A stretch of DNA of 64,000 bases from Micromonospora halophytica. GTDB lineage: Bacteria; Actinomycetota; Actinomycetes; Mycobacteriales; Micromonosporaceae. Both the position numbers and the translations under genes were made by a program. Each line of letters begins with the position of its first letter. Within the stretch, counting starts at the first letter, position 1. This document shows positions 39,832-48,987 of this stretch, piece by piece. The notes under the pieces were generated by a model. That model saw nothing but the letters and a program-made list of their open reading frames with translations, ran no database searches and was not told the DNA's origin. The stretch is from positions 1-64,000 of the forward strand of contig NZ_FMDN01000021.1 of the NCBI RefSeq assembly GCF_900090245.1, in the 5' to 3' direction.

Positions 39832-41424
39832 ATGAGGTTCGTGCGGTTCCTCGACCTGGCAGCCACCTCCGCAGCCGTTGGCGCCACCAGCGGCCGGCGG
39901 GCCAAGGTGGAGCTGCTCGCCACGGCCCTGCGGTCGCTGGACCCGGCCGAGGTGCCGGCGGGCTCCGGCTACCTCGCCGGTGAGCTGCGCCAACGGCAGA
40001 CCGGCGTCGGCTGGGCCAGCCTGCGCGACCTGCCGCCGCCGGCCGCCGAGCCGACCCTGACCGTCGCCGAGGTCGACGCGGCGATCGACGGGATCGCGGC
40101 GGTGCGCGGGCCGGGATCGCAGGCCCGCCGTCGGGAGCTGCTGGGTGTGCTCTTCGCCGCCGCCACCGCCGACGAGCAGCGGCTGCTGGTCGGCCTGTTC
40201 AGCGGCGAGCTGCGCCAGGGGGCGCAGGCCGGGCTGCTCGCCGAGGCGATCGCCCGGGCCGCGCAGGTGCCGGTCGCCGCCGTACGCCGTGCCCTGCTGC
40301 TCGCCGGGGACCTGCGTGCCGTCGCGACGGCCGCCCTCGGCGGGGGCGCCGCCGCGCTGGCCGAGTTCGGGCTGCGGGTGGGTCGTCCGCTCGCCCCGAT
40401 GCTGGCGCAGAGCGCCCCCACGGTCGACGCGGCGCTCGACGCCACCGGCGCGCCGGCGGTGGTGGACGTCAAGCTGGACGGCGTCCGCATCCAGGTGCAC
40501 CGCTCGGGTAGCGACATCGCGGTGTTCACCCGCAGCCTGGACGAGATCACCACCCGGGTGCCGGAGGTGGTCGCCGCCGTCCGCGCGTTGCCGGCCCGGG
40601 AGCTCGTGCTCGACGGTGAGGCGATCGGGCTGGACGCGGCCGGCCGCCCGCTGCCGTTCCAACAGACCTCCAGCCGGGCCGCCCGCCGTGCCACGCCCAG
40701 CACCACCGGTGGCACCCCGGTGGCCCCGGCGGTGCTCGCCGCCGCCGAGACCACCGGCGAGACGGTGCTGACGCCGTACTTCTTCGACCTGCTGCACCTC
40801 GACGGCGTGGATCTGATCGACCGGCCCGGCCGGGAGCGGTGGGCCGCCCTGGCCGGTGCGGTCGACGAGTCCCTGCTGGTCGGGCGGGTGGAGGTCGACG
40901 ACGCCGAGCAGGCGGGCGAGGCCTTCGCCGCGGCGCTCGACGCCGGTCAGGAGGGAATCTTGGTGAAGGCGCCGGAGGCGCCCTACGATGCCGGCCGGCG
41001 CGGCGCGGCCTGGGTCAAGGTCAAGCCCCGGCACACCCTCGACCTGGTGGTGCTGGCGGTCGAGTGGGGCAGCGGCCGCCGGCAGGGCTGGCTGTCCAAC
41101 CTCCACCTCGGTGCGCGTGATCCGCGCACCGGGGGCTTCGTCATGCTCGGCAAGACGTTCAAGGGGCTCACCGACGAACTGCTGCGGTGGCAGACCGAGC
41201 GTTTCCTCGCCCTCGCCGTCGAGCGCGGCGACTGGGTGGTGCGGGTCCGTCCCGAGCAGGTGGTCGAGATCGCCTTCGACGGGGTGCAGACCAGTTCCCG
41301 GTACCCGGGCGGGATGGCGCTGCGCTTCGCCCGGGTGGTGCGCTACCGGGAGGACAAGACCGCCGCCGAGGCGGACACCGTCGACATGGTCCGGGCGATC
41401 CACGCCGGGCGGGCCGGCGGCTGA
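39832..41424 (+). CDS. ATP-dependent DNA ligase (LigB-type)
   Basis: A 530-residue ligase. Residues 1-200 are the DNA ligase A N-terminal domain (VGATSGRRAKVELLATALR, then QAGLLAEAIARAAQVP), followed by the adenylation domain with the active lysine in VVDVKLDGVRIQVH (about 219), LVLDGEAIGLD, and the EGILVKAPEAPYDAGRRGAAWVKVKP motif (about 385), then an OB domain (VVRVRPEQVVEIAFDG). It seals nicks using ATP and resembles mycobacterial LigB; a role in repair rather than replication is likely. The ATG at 39832 is preferred over 39808 because conservation begins at RFVRFLDLAA. Confidence 0.93.
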   Translation: MRFVRFLDLAATSAAVGATSGRRAKVELLATALRSLDPAEVPAGSGYLAGELRQRQTGVGWASLRDLPPPAAEPTLTVAEVDAAIDGIAAVRGPGSQARRRELLGVLFAAATADEQRLLVGLFSGELRQGAQAGLLAEAIARAAQVPVAAVRRALLLAGDLRAVATAALGGGAAALAEFGLRVGRPLAPMLAQSAPTVDAALDATGAPAVVDVKLDGVRIQVHRSGSDIAVFTRSLDEITTRVPEVVAAVRALPARELVLDGEAIGLDAAGRPLPFQQTSSRAARRATPSTTGGTPVAPAVLAAAETTGETVLTPYFFDLLHLDGVDLIDRPGRERWAALAGAVDESLLVGRVEVDDAEQAGEAFAAALDAGQEGILVKAPEAPYDAGRRGAAWVKVKPRHTLDLVVLAVEWGSGRRQGWLSNLHLGARDPRTGGFVMLGKTFKGLTDELLRWQTERFLALAVERGDWVVRVRPEQVVEIAFDGVQTSSRYPGGMALRFARVVRYREDKTAAEADTVDMVRAIHAGRAGG

Positions 41425-41603
41425 GGGCGGTCGCGCCCGGGGGCGGCGGAGGCCGGCACCCCGGACCGTGCTGCCGCGTCCCGTAGCCCGACGGTGGGCC
41501 GGTCCGAGCGACCGCGGGGCGACCGGATCCCGTCGGACGGGCCGTACCCTCGACAGGTCCGTGGGGTGCGGGGCCGGCCGCCGTGACCGCGGGACCGCTC
41601 GGC

Positions 41604-42374
41604 TCAGAATGTGGAGAGCGACCGGGCGTAGTTGACCTGGTTGTTGATCTGCTGGACCTCGCCCTGGTGTTGTACCGGGATCCGGGCCACGTACTGCCGC
41701 TGGCCGTGCCGGACGGTGACCTGCACCGTCCCGGTGTGATAGGTCGTCCTGGCCAGCAGGAAGAGCAGGCTGAGCCCGCCGGTGAAGCAGAAGAGCACGA
41801 TGGCCAGCACGATGCCCCACTGCGCCATCCTGGTGTGGGTCTGCCAGTCGTCGGCGATCTCCCAGACGGCGCCCTGCACGGGCAGCGCACCGGCCGGTGT
41901 ACGGATCACCGGCGGGGTCACCACGATCTCGGCGATCTGCACCGCCACCGCGTCCTGTCCGGGCGTGTGGTGGCCGGCCGGCAGCAGGGCCCGTTGCGTC
42001 GGCGGCATCGGCGGCATCGGCGGCTGCACCGGCACGAAGGCCGGGGGATGCGGCCCGGGCCGGTCCACTGCCGGGGAAGCGGCGAACCGGGCCGGCGGCA
42101 CGGAGAACGGGCCGGCCGGTGGCCCGGACTGCGGGGCGGGTGGTGCGGAGAACTGCGCCGGTGGTGCGGAGAACTGCGCCGGGAGCGCGGCGAACTGGGC
42201 GGTGGCGGGCAGCCCCGACATCGGTGCCGGCGGGGCCGGGAACCGGGTGGTCGGCGCGGAGGGGTCGGTGGTGGGTGGTGCCGGGTCCGCCGCCGGCGTC
42301 GCACCCCAGGGGTGGTGGACCGGGTACGCCGCGGTCGGCTCCGACCCTGGTGGCATCGTGGGATCAGGGGTCAC
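41604..42374 (-). CDS. Hypothetical membrane protein with Pro-rich N-terminus
   Basis: A 256-residue protein. Residues 1-135 are Pro/Ala-rich with repeated PAQFSAPP-like units, then comes a short domain (VQIAEIVVTPPVIRTPAG), one C-terminal helix (GIVLAIVLFCFTGGLSLLFLL, about 190-210) and an extracellular tail (TVQVTVRHGQRQYVARIPV). Probably a single-pass protein whose proline arm lies in the cytoplasm. The start is GTG at 42374. No function is known. Confidence 0.72.
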   Translation of the reverse strand: MTPDPTMPPGSEPTAAYPVHHPWGATPAADPAPPTTDPSAPTTRFPAPPAPMSGLPATAQFAALPAQFSAPPAQFSAPPAPQSGPPAGPFSVPPARFAASPAVDRPGPHPPAFVPVQPPMPPMPPTQRALLPAGHHTPGQDAVAVQIAEIVVTPPVIRTPAGALPVQGAVWEIADDWQTHTRMAQWGIVLAIVLFCFTGGLSLLFLLARTTYHTGTVQVTVRHGQRQYVARIPVQHQGEVQQINNQVNYARSLSTF

Positions 42375-42521
42375 CGCGACCCCTCACGGTTGTCGATCAT
42401 GGGCGGACACTACAGCGTCCCTGGTCCTCCGGTGGCCCCTCGGCGTGACCGTTCCGCGTCACGGCAGGAGACCGAGCGGCGACCGGCGCGACGCCACCCG
42501 CGACCCCGGCGGGGCGGGACG

Positions 42522-43340
42522 TCAGGCCGGGGTGACCGGCTCCGCGGCCCGGTCGACCGGCGGCCTCGGCTTGTCCAGCCCGGCCGCGCGGCGGGCCTCC
42601 CGCCGCGCCGCCCAGCCGTAGCCGACCAGCGTCATCGCCGCGAAGATCCACCACTGGACGACGTAGCCGAGGTTCTGCCAATTGTTGGCGTGCCCGATCG
42701 GCACCGCCTTGAAGGCCGGGTCGTTCGCCGGGGTCTGCTCGTCGAGCAGCAGGTACGCCCCGTGCACCGGGTAGGGCAGCTCGCGGGCCAGCTTGCCGAC
42801 GGTGACCCGGCGGGTCTCCAGCCGGCCGTCGCGTCGGCCCACGCCGCTGCCGCCGGTCTCCGTGGGGTGCACCCGGCCGATCACCGTCACCTCGCCGGTG
42901 GGCAGGGCGGGCACCTCCGGCGCGGTCAGCGCGCCGCCGCCCGGGGCGGGCGGGATCCAGCCCCGGTCCACCAGCACGGCGCTGCCGTCGGCGAGCACCA
43001 GCGGGGCGAGCACCTCGAAGCCGACCGTGCTGTCCACCGTCCGGCCCCGGACCAGGATCACGTTCGACGGGTCGTACCGGCCGGTGGCGGTGACCCGGCT
43101 CCACTCGGCCTGCTCGGCCGGGGCTGGTCCGGTCGTGCCCGCGCCGCCGGTGGGTGCCGGCACCCGGTCGCGCAGCGGGGCCGGGGTCCCCCGGCTGCCC
43201 GCGTCGATGCGCTCGTTGACGGCGGTGCGCTCCTCGTAGCGGGCCAGCTGCCAGTTGCCGAGCAGGACCATCACCGCGGCGGCGACCAGGGTCAGCGCGA
43301 GGATGCCCAGCCAGCGTGGGGTCAGCAGGAACCGGTACAC
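42522..43340 (-). CDS. SURF1-family cytochrome oxidase assembly protein
   Basis: A 272-residue protein with two membrane helices flanking an extracellular domain: N-terminal helix (ALTLVAAAVMVLLGNWQLARYEER), then VTATGRYDPSNVILVRGRTVDSTVGFEVLAPLVL and VLVDRGWIPP, and a C-terminal helix (VVQWWIFAAMTLVGYGWAA). The GxxxxxxxxWQLxRxxE and LVDRGWIP signatures are those of SURF1 proteins, which help insert haem a into cytochrome c oxidase. The start is GTG at 43340. Confidence 0.93.
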   Translation of the reverse strand: MYRFLLTPRWLGILALTLVAAAVMVLLGNWQLARYEERTAVNERIDAGSRGTPAPLRDRVPAPTGGAGTTGPAPAEQAEWSRVTATGRYDPSNVILVRGRTVDSTVGFEVLAPLVLADGSAVLVDRGWIPPAPGGGALTAPEVPALPTGEVTVIGRVHPTETGGSGVGRRDGRLETRRVTVGKLARELPYPVHGAYLLLDEQTPANDPAFKAVPIGHANNWQNLGYVVQWWIFAAMTLVGYGWAARREARRAAGLDKPRPPVDRAAEPVTPA

Positions 43341-43512
43341 AGCACGAGGCTACCCGTATGACCCGGACCACTGACCGCGCCGGCCCGTTACCCCGGTCGG
43401 CCGGAGGCCGCCACGCGTCGGTCCGGGCGGGTATGGTCACGCGAGCGGATCACCGTCCGAGTTCCTCCCGGTTGTCCGTGCGCCACCCCCTGTCTCCTGC
43501 GAGGAGTCGACG

Positions 43513-44889
43513 ATGACCGCGGTGCCGCGCCTCGTGCTCAGCGCGCCGTCCTCCGGGCACGGCACGAACGCCCTCTCCATCGGCCTGCTCGCCGCCCTCG
43601 CCGATCGCGGCGTGGACGTCGCCGGCTTCAAGGTGGGGCCGGACCACGTGGACGCCGCGTACCTCGGGTTGGCGGCCGGTCGGCCGGGGCGGAACCTGGA
43701 TGCCCGGCTGGTCGGGTCCGACCGGCTCGGGCCGCTCTTCGCGCACGGCGCCGCGGGCGCCGGCCTGGCGGTGGTCCAGGGCACCATGGGCCTCTACGAC
43801 TCGGTCTCCGGCCGCCCCGAGGCGGAGTCGACGGCCGCTGTCGCCACCGCGCTGCGCAGCCCGGTGGTGCTGGTGGTGGACGTGGCCGCGATGGGGCAGT
43901 CGGTGGCCGCCCTGGTGCACGGCTTCCGGTCGTACGACGAGCAGCTCTGGCTGGGCGGCGTGATCCTCACCCAGGTCGCCTCCCCGCGTCACGAGACGAT
44001 GCTCCGCGAGGCGCTCGACGACATCGACGTCCCCGTCTACGGGGTCCTGCGTCGCCACGAACTGCCTCCGGTGCTGCCCGCCCGGCGGCACGGGGTGCTG
44101 CCGGTCCTCCGGGGCGACGCCGAGGCGACGCGGGCGGTGCGCCGGCTGGGCGAGGCGGTGGCCGGCACCGTCGAGCTGGAGCGACTGCTCGCGCTGGCCC
44201 GTTCCGCCCCGGTCCTGCCGGTGGAGCCCTGGTCGCCGGCCGTCGCGCCGGCCGAGCCGGGCGGTGGGCGGCCACCGCTGGTCGCGCTGGCCGGTGGGCC
44301 GGGCGGCAGCTACAGCTACGCCGAGACGGCCGAGCTGCTGCGCGCCGCCGGGGCCGAGGTGGTCGCCGTCGACCCGCTGCGCGACGAGGTCCTGCCCGCC
44401 GGCACCCGCGCGCTGGTCGTCGGCGCCGGCCTGCCCGAGTCGTACGCCCGGGAGCTCTCCGCCAACCGCCGGCTCTGCATCGCGGTGGCCGAGCTGGCCC
44501 GGACCGGCCGTCCGCTGGTCGCCGAGGGGGCCGGCCTGCTCTGGCTGGCCCGCGAGTGGGACGGCGCACCGATGTGCGGGGTGCTGGACGCGGTCGGGAC
44601 GAGCCGGGACGGCATGGTCGTCGGTCACCGGGAGGCGACGGCCCGTACGGCCAGCGTGGTCGCCGAAGCGGGAACGACGGTGGTCGGCTACAAGCAGCAC
44701 GCGGCGGTGCTCAGTCCTCGGGCCGGCGAGCACCCGGCATGGAGCTGGGACGGCGGCGCTCCCGAGGGGTTCGTCTGGCGGGGGGTGCACGCGTCGCAGC
44801 TCGGCCTGCACTGGGCGGCGGATCCGGCGATCGCGACCCGGCTGGTGACGGCGGCCGGGGTGGCCGAGGGTGTCGGGGCGCCGGTGTGA
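43513..44889 (+). CDS. CobB/CbiA-like cobyrinate a,c-diamide synthase, key residues altered
   Basis: A 458-residue protein aligning over its whole length with cobyrinate a,c-diamide synthase: VAGFKVGPDHVDAAYLGLAAGRPGRNLD, then VVQGTMGLYDSVSGRPEAESTAAVA, then GVLRRHELPPVLPARRHG, and an amidotransferase domain with GGSYSYAETAELL and HASQLGLHW. However, the P-loop reads SSGHGTNALS (the GKT/GKS lysine is missing) and the catalytic cysteine position (usually AECGG or AECAG) reads AEGAG. It may be a degraded or repurposed copy. The ATG at 43513 follows GAGGAG. Confidence 0.82.
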   Translation: MTAVPRLVLSAPSSGHGTNALSIGLLAALADRGVDVAGFKVGPDHVDAAYLGLAAGRPGRNLDARLVGSDRLGPLFAHGAAGAGLAVVQGTMGLYDSVSGRPEAESTAAVATALRSPVVLVVDVAAMGQSVAALVHGFRSYDEQLWLGGVILTQVASPRHETMLREALDDIDVPVYGVLRRHELPPVLPARRHGVLPVLRGDAEATRAVRRLGEAVAGTVELERLLALARSAPVLPVEPWSPAVAPAEPGGGRPPLVALAGGPGGSYSYAETAELLRAAGAEVVAVDPLRDEVLPAGTRALVVGAGLPESYARELSANRRLCIAVAELARTGRPLVAEGAGLLWLAREWDGAPMCGVLDAVGTSRDGMVVGHREATARTASVVAEAGTTVVGYKQHAAVLSPRAGEHPAWSWDGGAPEGFVWRGVHASQLGLHWAADPAIATRLVTAAGVAEGVGAPV

Positions 44890-45455
44890 TCGGGCAGGTG
44901 GCGGTCCGCCGCTTCCCGGAGCTGACGGTCTCCACCCCGCGTACCGAGGTGCGCCAGCTCCGCGCCGGGGACGCGCAGGCGGTGGACGAGGTCTTCGCCG
45001 ACCGGCAGACCCAGCGCTGGTTGCCGCTGGCCGACTCGGCCGGGCAGATCGAAGGGCTGGCCTGGTGCACCGACCTGGCGCGGCAGCGTCGGGACAGCGG
45101 CGACGGCGACCACTACGCGGTGCTGCGCCGGGAGGACGACCGGGTGGTCGGCTGCCTCTGGACCCGGCGTACCGACTGGGGTGCCCGGCTCACCGAGGTG
45201 TCGTACGCGATCGCCCCGCACGCCCGCGGGTACGGCCTGGCCGCCGAGGCGGTGGACGCGTTGGCCATCGCGCTGATCCTGGAGCACGGCTTCCAGCGGG
45301 TGGAGCTGCGGGTGGCGCCGGGGAACACGGCGTCGCGCCGGGTGGCCGAGAAGGCCGGCTTCAGCTATGAGGGCCTGCTGCGCAACGCCGGCTTCGTCCG
45401 GGGCGCCCGGGTCGACCTGGAGATGTGGTCCCTGGTCACCGCCGACCTGCACTGA
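44886..45455 (+). CDS. GNAT-family acetyltransferase (RimJ/RimL-like)
   Basis: A 189-residue N-acetyltransferase: RQLRAGDAQAVDEVFAD at the start, VVGCLWTRRTDWGARLTEVSYAIAPHARGYGLAAEAVDAL (acetyl-CoA loop motif A, about 100-135), then RVELRVAPGNTASRRVAEKAGFSYEGLLRN. This subgroup modifies N-terminal amines of ribosomal proteins or other amines; the substrate is unknown. The GTG start overlaps the cobB-like stop by four bases. A short duplication of the last coding bases (CCGACCTGCACTGAGCC) follows its stop. Confidence 0.92.
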   Translation: MIGQVAVRRFPELTVSTPRTEVRQLRAGDAQAVDEVFADRQTQRWLPLADSAGQIEGLAWCTDLARQRRDSGDGDHYAVLRREDDRVVGCLWTRRTDWGARLTEVSYAIAPHARGYGLAAEAVDALAIALILEHGFQRVELRVAPGNTASRRVAEKAGFSYEGLLRNAGFVRGARVDLEMWSLVTADLH

Positions 45456-45516
45456 GCCACCGACCTGCACTGAGCCGCCGACGACGGGCCGGGGCGGCTC
45501 CGGGCCCGGACAGGGT

Positions 45517-45550
45517 TCTGCGCCAGGAACCGCACCGTTCCTGACGCAGA
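45517..45550. terminator. Hairpin between convergent genes
   Basis: TCTGCGCCAGGAAC (45517-45530) pairs with GTTCCTGACGCAGA (45537-45550) except for one C-A mismatch. It lies between the GNAT gene and the end of the convergent PBP gene. Confidence 0.7.
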
Positions 45551-45584
45551 GTTCGTGGTCACCCTCGGGGGCGCGGGCCGGCGG

Positions 45585-47717
45585 TCAGCCGACGATCGCG
45601 TCCGACGGCGGGGTGAACTGGCGGACGGGCTTGCCCTTCAGCGCCTCCTTGAGCGTGTTGGCCACCGCCTGGATGGGGATCTGGGACTGCCCGTCGCCGA
45701 CGGCGTTGAACGGGTTGTCCGGGTCGGAGATGAAGCTGGCCGCCGCGAGTTCCGGGGTGTAGCCGACGAACCAGGCCGACCGGGTGCTGTCCGTGGTGCC
45801 GGTCTTGCCGGCCACCGGACGGCCCACCGTGCCCCGGACGCTGTCCGCCGTCGACCAGCCGCCGCAACTGCCCTTGGCCGGGGTGTCACCGGTGGGACAG
45901 CGGGCGGCGTCGGTGGCGGCGCGTGCCGCGTCGGCACTGACCACCTGCCGGCAGCGGGGCTTGGCCACCTCCCGCTCGATGCCGCTCGCGGTCCGGTACG
46001 TGGCCGGCGTGCCGTCCCGGTTGGTGATCGAGTTGACCGGGATCGCCTCGCAGTACCGCCCGTCGGCGGCGACCGCGGCGTAGGCGTTGGCCATCTCCAG
46101 CGGGGTGGCGTCGGAGACGCCCAGGGTGAACGCGCCCCACTTCTTGGCCTTGGCCGGGGAGGCGTGCTCCCGGTCCACGTCGGTACGCCAGCGCAGCCCG
46201 AGCTGTTCGGCCATGTGTACCGCCCGGTCCGCGCCGACCTGCTCCTCCAGCCAGACGAAGTAGGTGTTCACCGACTTGCCGAAGCCGGACCACATGGTCT
46301 GCCGTCCGGTCATCGCGCCGCTGGCGTTGGACGGCGACCAGCCGTCGTACACCTGCGAGTGGTACCGGTGGGGCGAGTCGAACGCGGTGGACAGCGTCAT
46401 CCCGGCGTCGAGCGCGGCCAGCATCGGGAACATCTTGAACGTGGATCCGGCCTGGTAGCCGGGGAGGCTGCCGCCGCCGAGCAGGGGCGCCACCGTGTTC
46501 GGGTAGTTGGCCTTGACGTTGGGGCTGGCCTCCGGGTTGGAGCTGGGCCCGTTCTCACTGAGGTCCAGCGAGTAGTTGCGGTTGACGGCCATCGCCTTGA
46601 CCCGGCCGGTGCCCGGTTCGGCGACCACGATGCCGTTGGCGAACGGGCTGCCCACGTTCTCCTTGGCGCCGACGTTCTTCTCGGCCGCCGCCTGGACCTT
46701 GGGGTCGAGGCTGAGCACGATGCGGTAGCCGCCCCGGCGCAGCTTGTCCATCCGCTCCAGCCGGTTCTCGCCGAAGGCGGGTTGCGCGCTCCACCAGTTC
46801 TTCACGTAGTCGCAGGCGAAGCCCCAGCTCTGGTACCGCTTGTCGATCGAGGCGCAGTCGTTGGCCGGGCTGGTCACCCGGGTGCGGATCGGTTCGGCCC
46901 TGGCCGCCGCGGCGGCGTCCGGGGACAGGTAGCCGAGCTGGGCCATCCGGTCGAGCACGTAGTTTCGTCGCCCGGTGGCCTCCTTCTGGTCGGAGCTGAT
47001 CGGGTCGTACGCGGAGGGGGACTTGACCAGCCCGGCGAGGGTGGCCGCCTCGACCGGGGTGAGGGTGGCCGGGGTCTTGGAGAAGAAGATCTGCGCGGCG
47101 GCGTGGATGCCGTACGCCCGGTGCCCGAAGTACGCCGAGTTGAGGTAGCGCTCCATGATCTGTTCCTTGGTGAGCTCCTTCTCGATGTCCAGCGCCATCC
47201 GCATCTCCCTGACCTTGCGCAGGCTGGTCTGCTGGGTGGCCTCCTGGACCTCCTTCGGGGTCTTGGCGCTGTCCCGCAGCGCCATCCGGACGTACTGCAT
47301 GGTCAGCGTGGAGGCGCCCTGGGAGACGCCGCTGGAGCGGGCGTTGGCCACGAAGGCGCGGGCGACGCCCTTCGGGTCGACGCCGTGGTGCTGGTAGAAG
47401 CGGTTGTCCTCGGCGGCGACGATCGCCTGCTGGATGTGCGGCGACATGTCCGACAGCTTCGTGTACTGCCGGTACTCCTCGTAGAACATGGTCAGGATCG
47501 TCTTGCCGTCGGGGGCGTAGAGGTACGACGTCTCGGCCGGCATGGCGGTGCGCAGGATGTCCGTCTTCTGTTCCATGGCGTGCGCGGTGGCCTTCGCGCC
47601 GATGCCGGTGACGGCGGCCAGCGGGTAGGCCAGGGCGGCCACCACGAGGCCCGCGATCAGGCCGGCGCGCAGCAGCGGAACGGAACGACCAGCGGCAGCA
47701 AGGGGTCGGTTGCTCAC
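45585..47717 (-). CDS. Class A penicillin-binding protein (transglycosylase/transpeptidase)
   Basis: A 710-residue bifunctional cell-wall enzyme. It has an N-terminal membrane helix (LLRAGLIAGLVVAALAYPLAAVTG), a GT51 glycosyltransferase with AAEDNRFYQHHGVD (about 100) and GASTLTMQYVR, and a transpeptidase with SxxK in AGSTFKMFPMLAAL (about 415), KSVNTYF (about 470) and GKTGTTDSTRSAWFVGY (about 645). It polymerises and cross-links peptidoglycan. The start is GTG at 47717. A perfect 19-bp palindrome lies 16 bases upstream and may control it. Confidence 0.96.
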   Translation of the reverse strand: MSNRPLAAAGRSVPLLRAGLIAGLVVAALAYPLAAVTGIGAKATAHAMEQKTDILRTAMPAETSYLYAPDGKTILTMFYEEYRQYTKLSDMSPHIQQAIVAAEDNRFYQHHGVDPKGVARAFVANARSSGVSQGASTLTMQYVRMALRDSAKTPKEVQEATQQTSLRKVREMRMALDIEKELTKEQIMERYLNSAYFGHRAYGIHAAAQIFFSKTPATLTPVEAATLAGLVKSPSAYDPISSDQKEATGRRNYVLDRMAQLGYLSPDAAAAARAEPIRTRVTSPANDCASIDKRYQSWGFACDYVKNWWSAQPAFGENRLERMDKLRRGGYRIVLSLDPKVQAAAEKNVGAKENVGSPFANGIVVAEPGTGRVKAMAVNRNYSLDLSENGPSSNPEASPNVKANYPNTVAPLLGGGSLPGYQAGSTFKMFPMLAALDAGMTLSTAFDSPHRYHSQVYDGWSPSNASGAMTGRQTMWSGFGKSVNTYFVWLEEQVGADRAVHMAEQLGLRWRTDVDREHASPAKAKKWGAFTLGVSDATPLEMANAYAAVAADGRYCEAIPVNSITNRDGTPATYRTASGIEREVAKPRCRQVVSADAARAATDAARCPTGDTPAKGSCGGWSTADSVRGTVGRPVAGKTGTTDSTRSAWFVGYTPELAAASFISDPDNPFNAVGDGQSQIPIQAVANTLKEALKGKPVRQFTPPSDAIVG

Positions 47718-47732
47718 AGGGCCAAGTTATGA

Positions 47733-47751
47733 CATTTCCGATTCGGAAATG
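47733..47751. promoter_or_regulatory. Perfect palindrome upstream of the PBP gene
   Basis: CATTTCCGA-T-TCGGAAATG, nine-base arms around one base, AT-richer than the surroundings. It lies 16-34 bases before the PBP GTG, in the place of a promoter or operator. A dimeric repressor site is the likeliest reading. Confidence 0.55.
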
Positions 47752-47850
47752 AGAAGAATTCGTAAACGGGCCGGAGGGTTCGGGGGTGGTGACGCGGCCC
47801 ACGCCGGGATCCGCTGTCCCGTACGGCGGCTTCCCGGCAGGATCGCGGAC

Positions 47851-48987
47851 ATGCGTGGGCAACTGATCGGGGCGGAGCCGACCGCCGGAGGAGAACCGGC
47901 CCCCGGGCCGCCGGCCCGGGGGCCGGACCGGATGCCCGGGGACGAGCCGGACCTCGGCCACCACGGGGACGTCGAGGCGACCCCCGGCCTGGTCGACCTG
48001 GCGGTCAACGTCCGGCGCGACGAGATGCCGGACTGGCTGGCCGACCCGCTCACCGCCTCGCTGGCCGACCTGACCGCGTACCCGGACCCGCGGCCCGCCC
48101 GGGCGGCCGTCGCGGCCCGGCACGGCCGTCCCCCGGAGGAGGTACTGCTCACCGCCGGCGCCGCCGAGGGTTTCGTGCTGATCGCCCGCACCCTGGCCGG
48201 GGTGCGCCGGCCGGTGGTGGTGCACCCGCAGTTCACCGAGCCGGAGGCAGCGCTGCGGGCCGCCGGGCACCCTGTCGAGCGGGTGCTGCTCGACCCGGCC
48301 GACGGCTTCCGTCTCGACCCCGCGCGGGTGCCCGACGACGCCGACCTGGTCATGATCGGCAACCCGACGAACCCCACCTCGGTGCTGCACCCCGCCGCCG
48401 ACCTGGCCGCGCTGGCCCGGCCCGGCCGGGTGCTCGTGGTGGACGAGGCGTTCGCCGACACCACGCTCGCGCCGGGCGTCGACGGCGAGCCGGAGTCCCT
48501 CGCCGGCCGGCGTGACCTGCCCGGCCTGCTCGTGGTCCGCAGCCTCACCAAGACCTGGGGCCTCGCCGGGCTGCGGATCGGCTATCTACTCGGCGAGGCA
48601 GCGCTGCTGGCGCGGCTCGCGGCCGGCCAGCCGCTCTGGGCGGTCTCCACCCCGGCACTCGCCGCCGCCACCGCCATCGCCGCACCGGCCGCCGTCGCGG
48701 CCGAGCGAGCGATCGCCGCCCGGCTCGCCGCCGACCGCGACCACCTGGTCGCCCGCCTGTCGGCCCTGCCCGGGGTACGCGTCGCGGGCCGCCCGGCCAG
48801 CGCCTTCGTCCTGATCCACCTGGCCGGCGCGGACCGGGTGCGCGAGACGCTGCGTGCGCGCGGATGGGCGGTCCGGCGCGGGGACACCTTCCCCGGCCTG
48901 GGCCCCGACTGGCTGCGGGTGGCCGTGCGCGACCCGGCCACGTCCGACGCGTTCACCGAGGTACTGGCCGAGATCCTGGAGGCATGA
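47851..48987 (+). CDS. cobC: CobC-like threonine-phosphate decarboxylase/aminotransferase
   Basis: A 378-residue PLP enzyme of aminotransferase class I/II: an N-terminal LVDLAVNVRRDEMPDWLADPL, then LTAYPDPRPARAAVAARHGRP, MIGNPTNPTSVLHP (about 170) and the PLP lysine in VRSLTKTWGLAGLRIGYLLG (about 230). Position next to cobT and cobA and likeness to mycobacterial Rv2231c support a role in making aminopropanol phosphate for cobalamin. The first 55 residues are variable and disordered. Start ATG 47851; its stop overlaps cobT (ATGA). Confidence 0.9.
   Translation: MRGQLIGAEPTAGGEPAPGPPARGPDRMPGDEPDLGHHGDVEATPGLVDLAVNVRRDEMPDWLADPLTASLADLTAYPDPRPARAAVAARHGRPPEEVLLTAGAAEGFVLIARTLAGVRRPVVVHPQFTEPEAALRAAGHPVERVLLDPADGFRLDPARVPDDADLVMIGNPTNPTSVLHPAADLAALARPGRVLVVDEAFADTTLAPGVDGEPESLAGRRDLPGLLVVRSLTKTWGLAGLRIGYLLGEAALLARLAAGQPLWAVSTPALAAATAIAAPAAVAAERAIAARLAADRDHLVARLSALPGVRVAGRPASAFVLIHLAGADRVRETLRARGWAVRRGDTFPGLGPDWLRVAVRDPATSDAFTEVLAEILEA

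Noticed and set aside
39259..43361. Very long open frames opposite to the ligase, SURF1 and membrane-protein genes
   Set aside because: These are shadows of strong G/C third-position bias; their translations are Arg/Gly/Pro/Ala-rich without domains, while the genes on the other strand have clear motifs.
45446..45480. Tandem duplication of the end of the GNAT gene
   Set aside because: Only about 18 bases are duplicated after the stop codon; it has no visible consequence for the gene.
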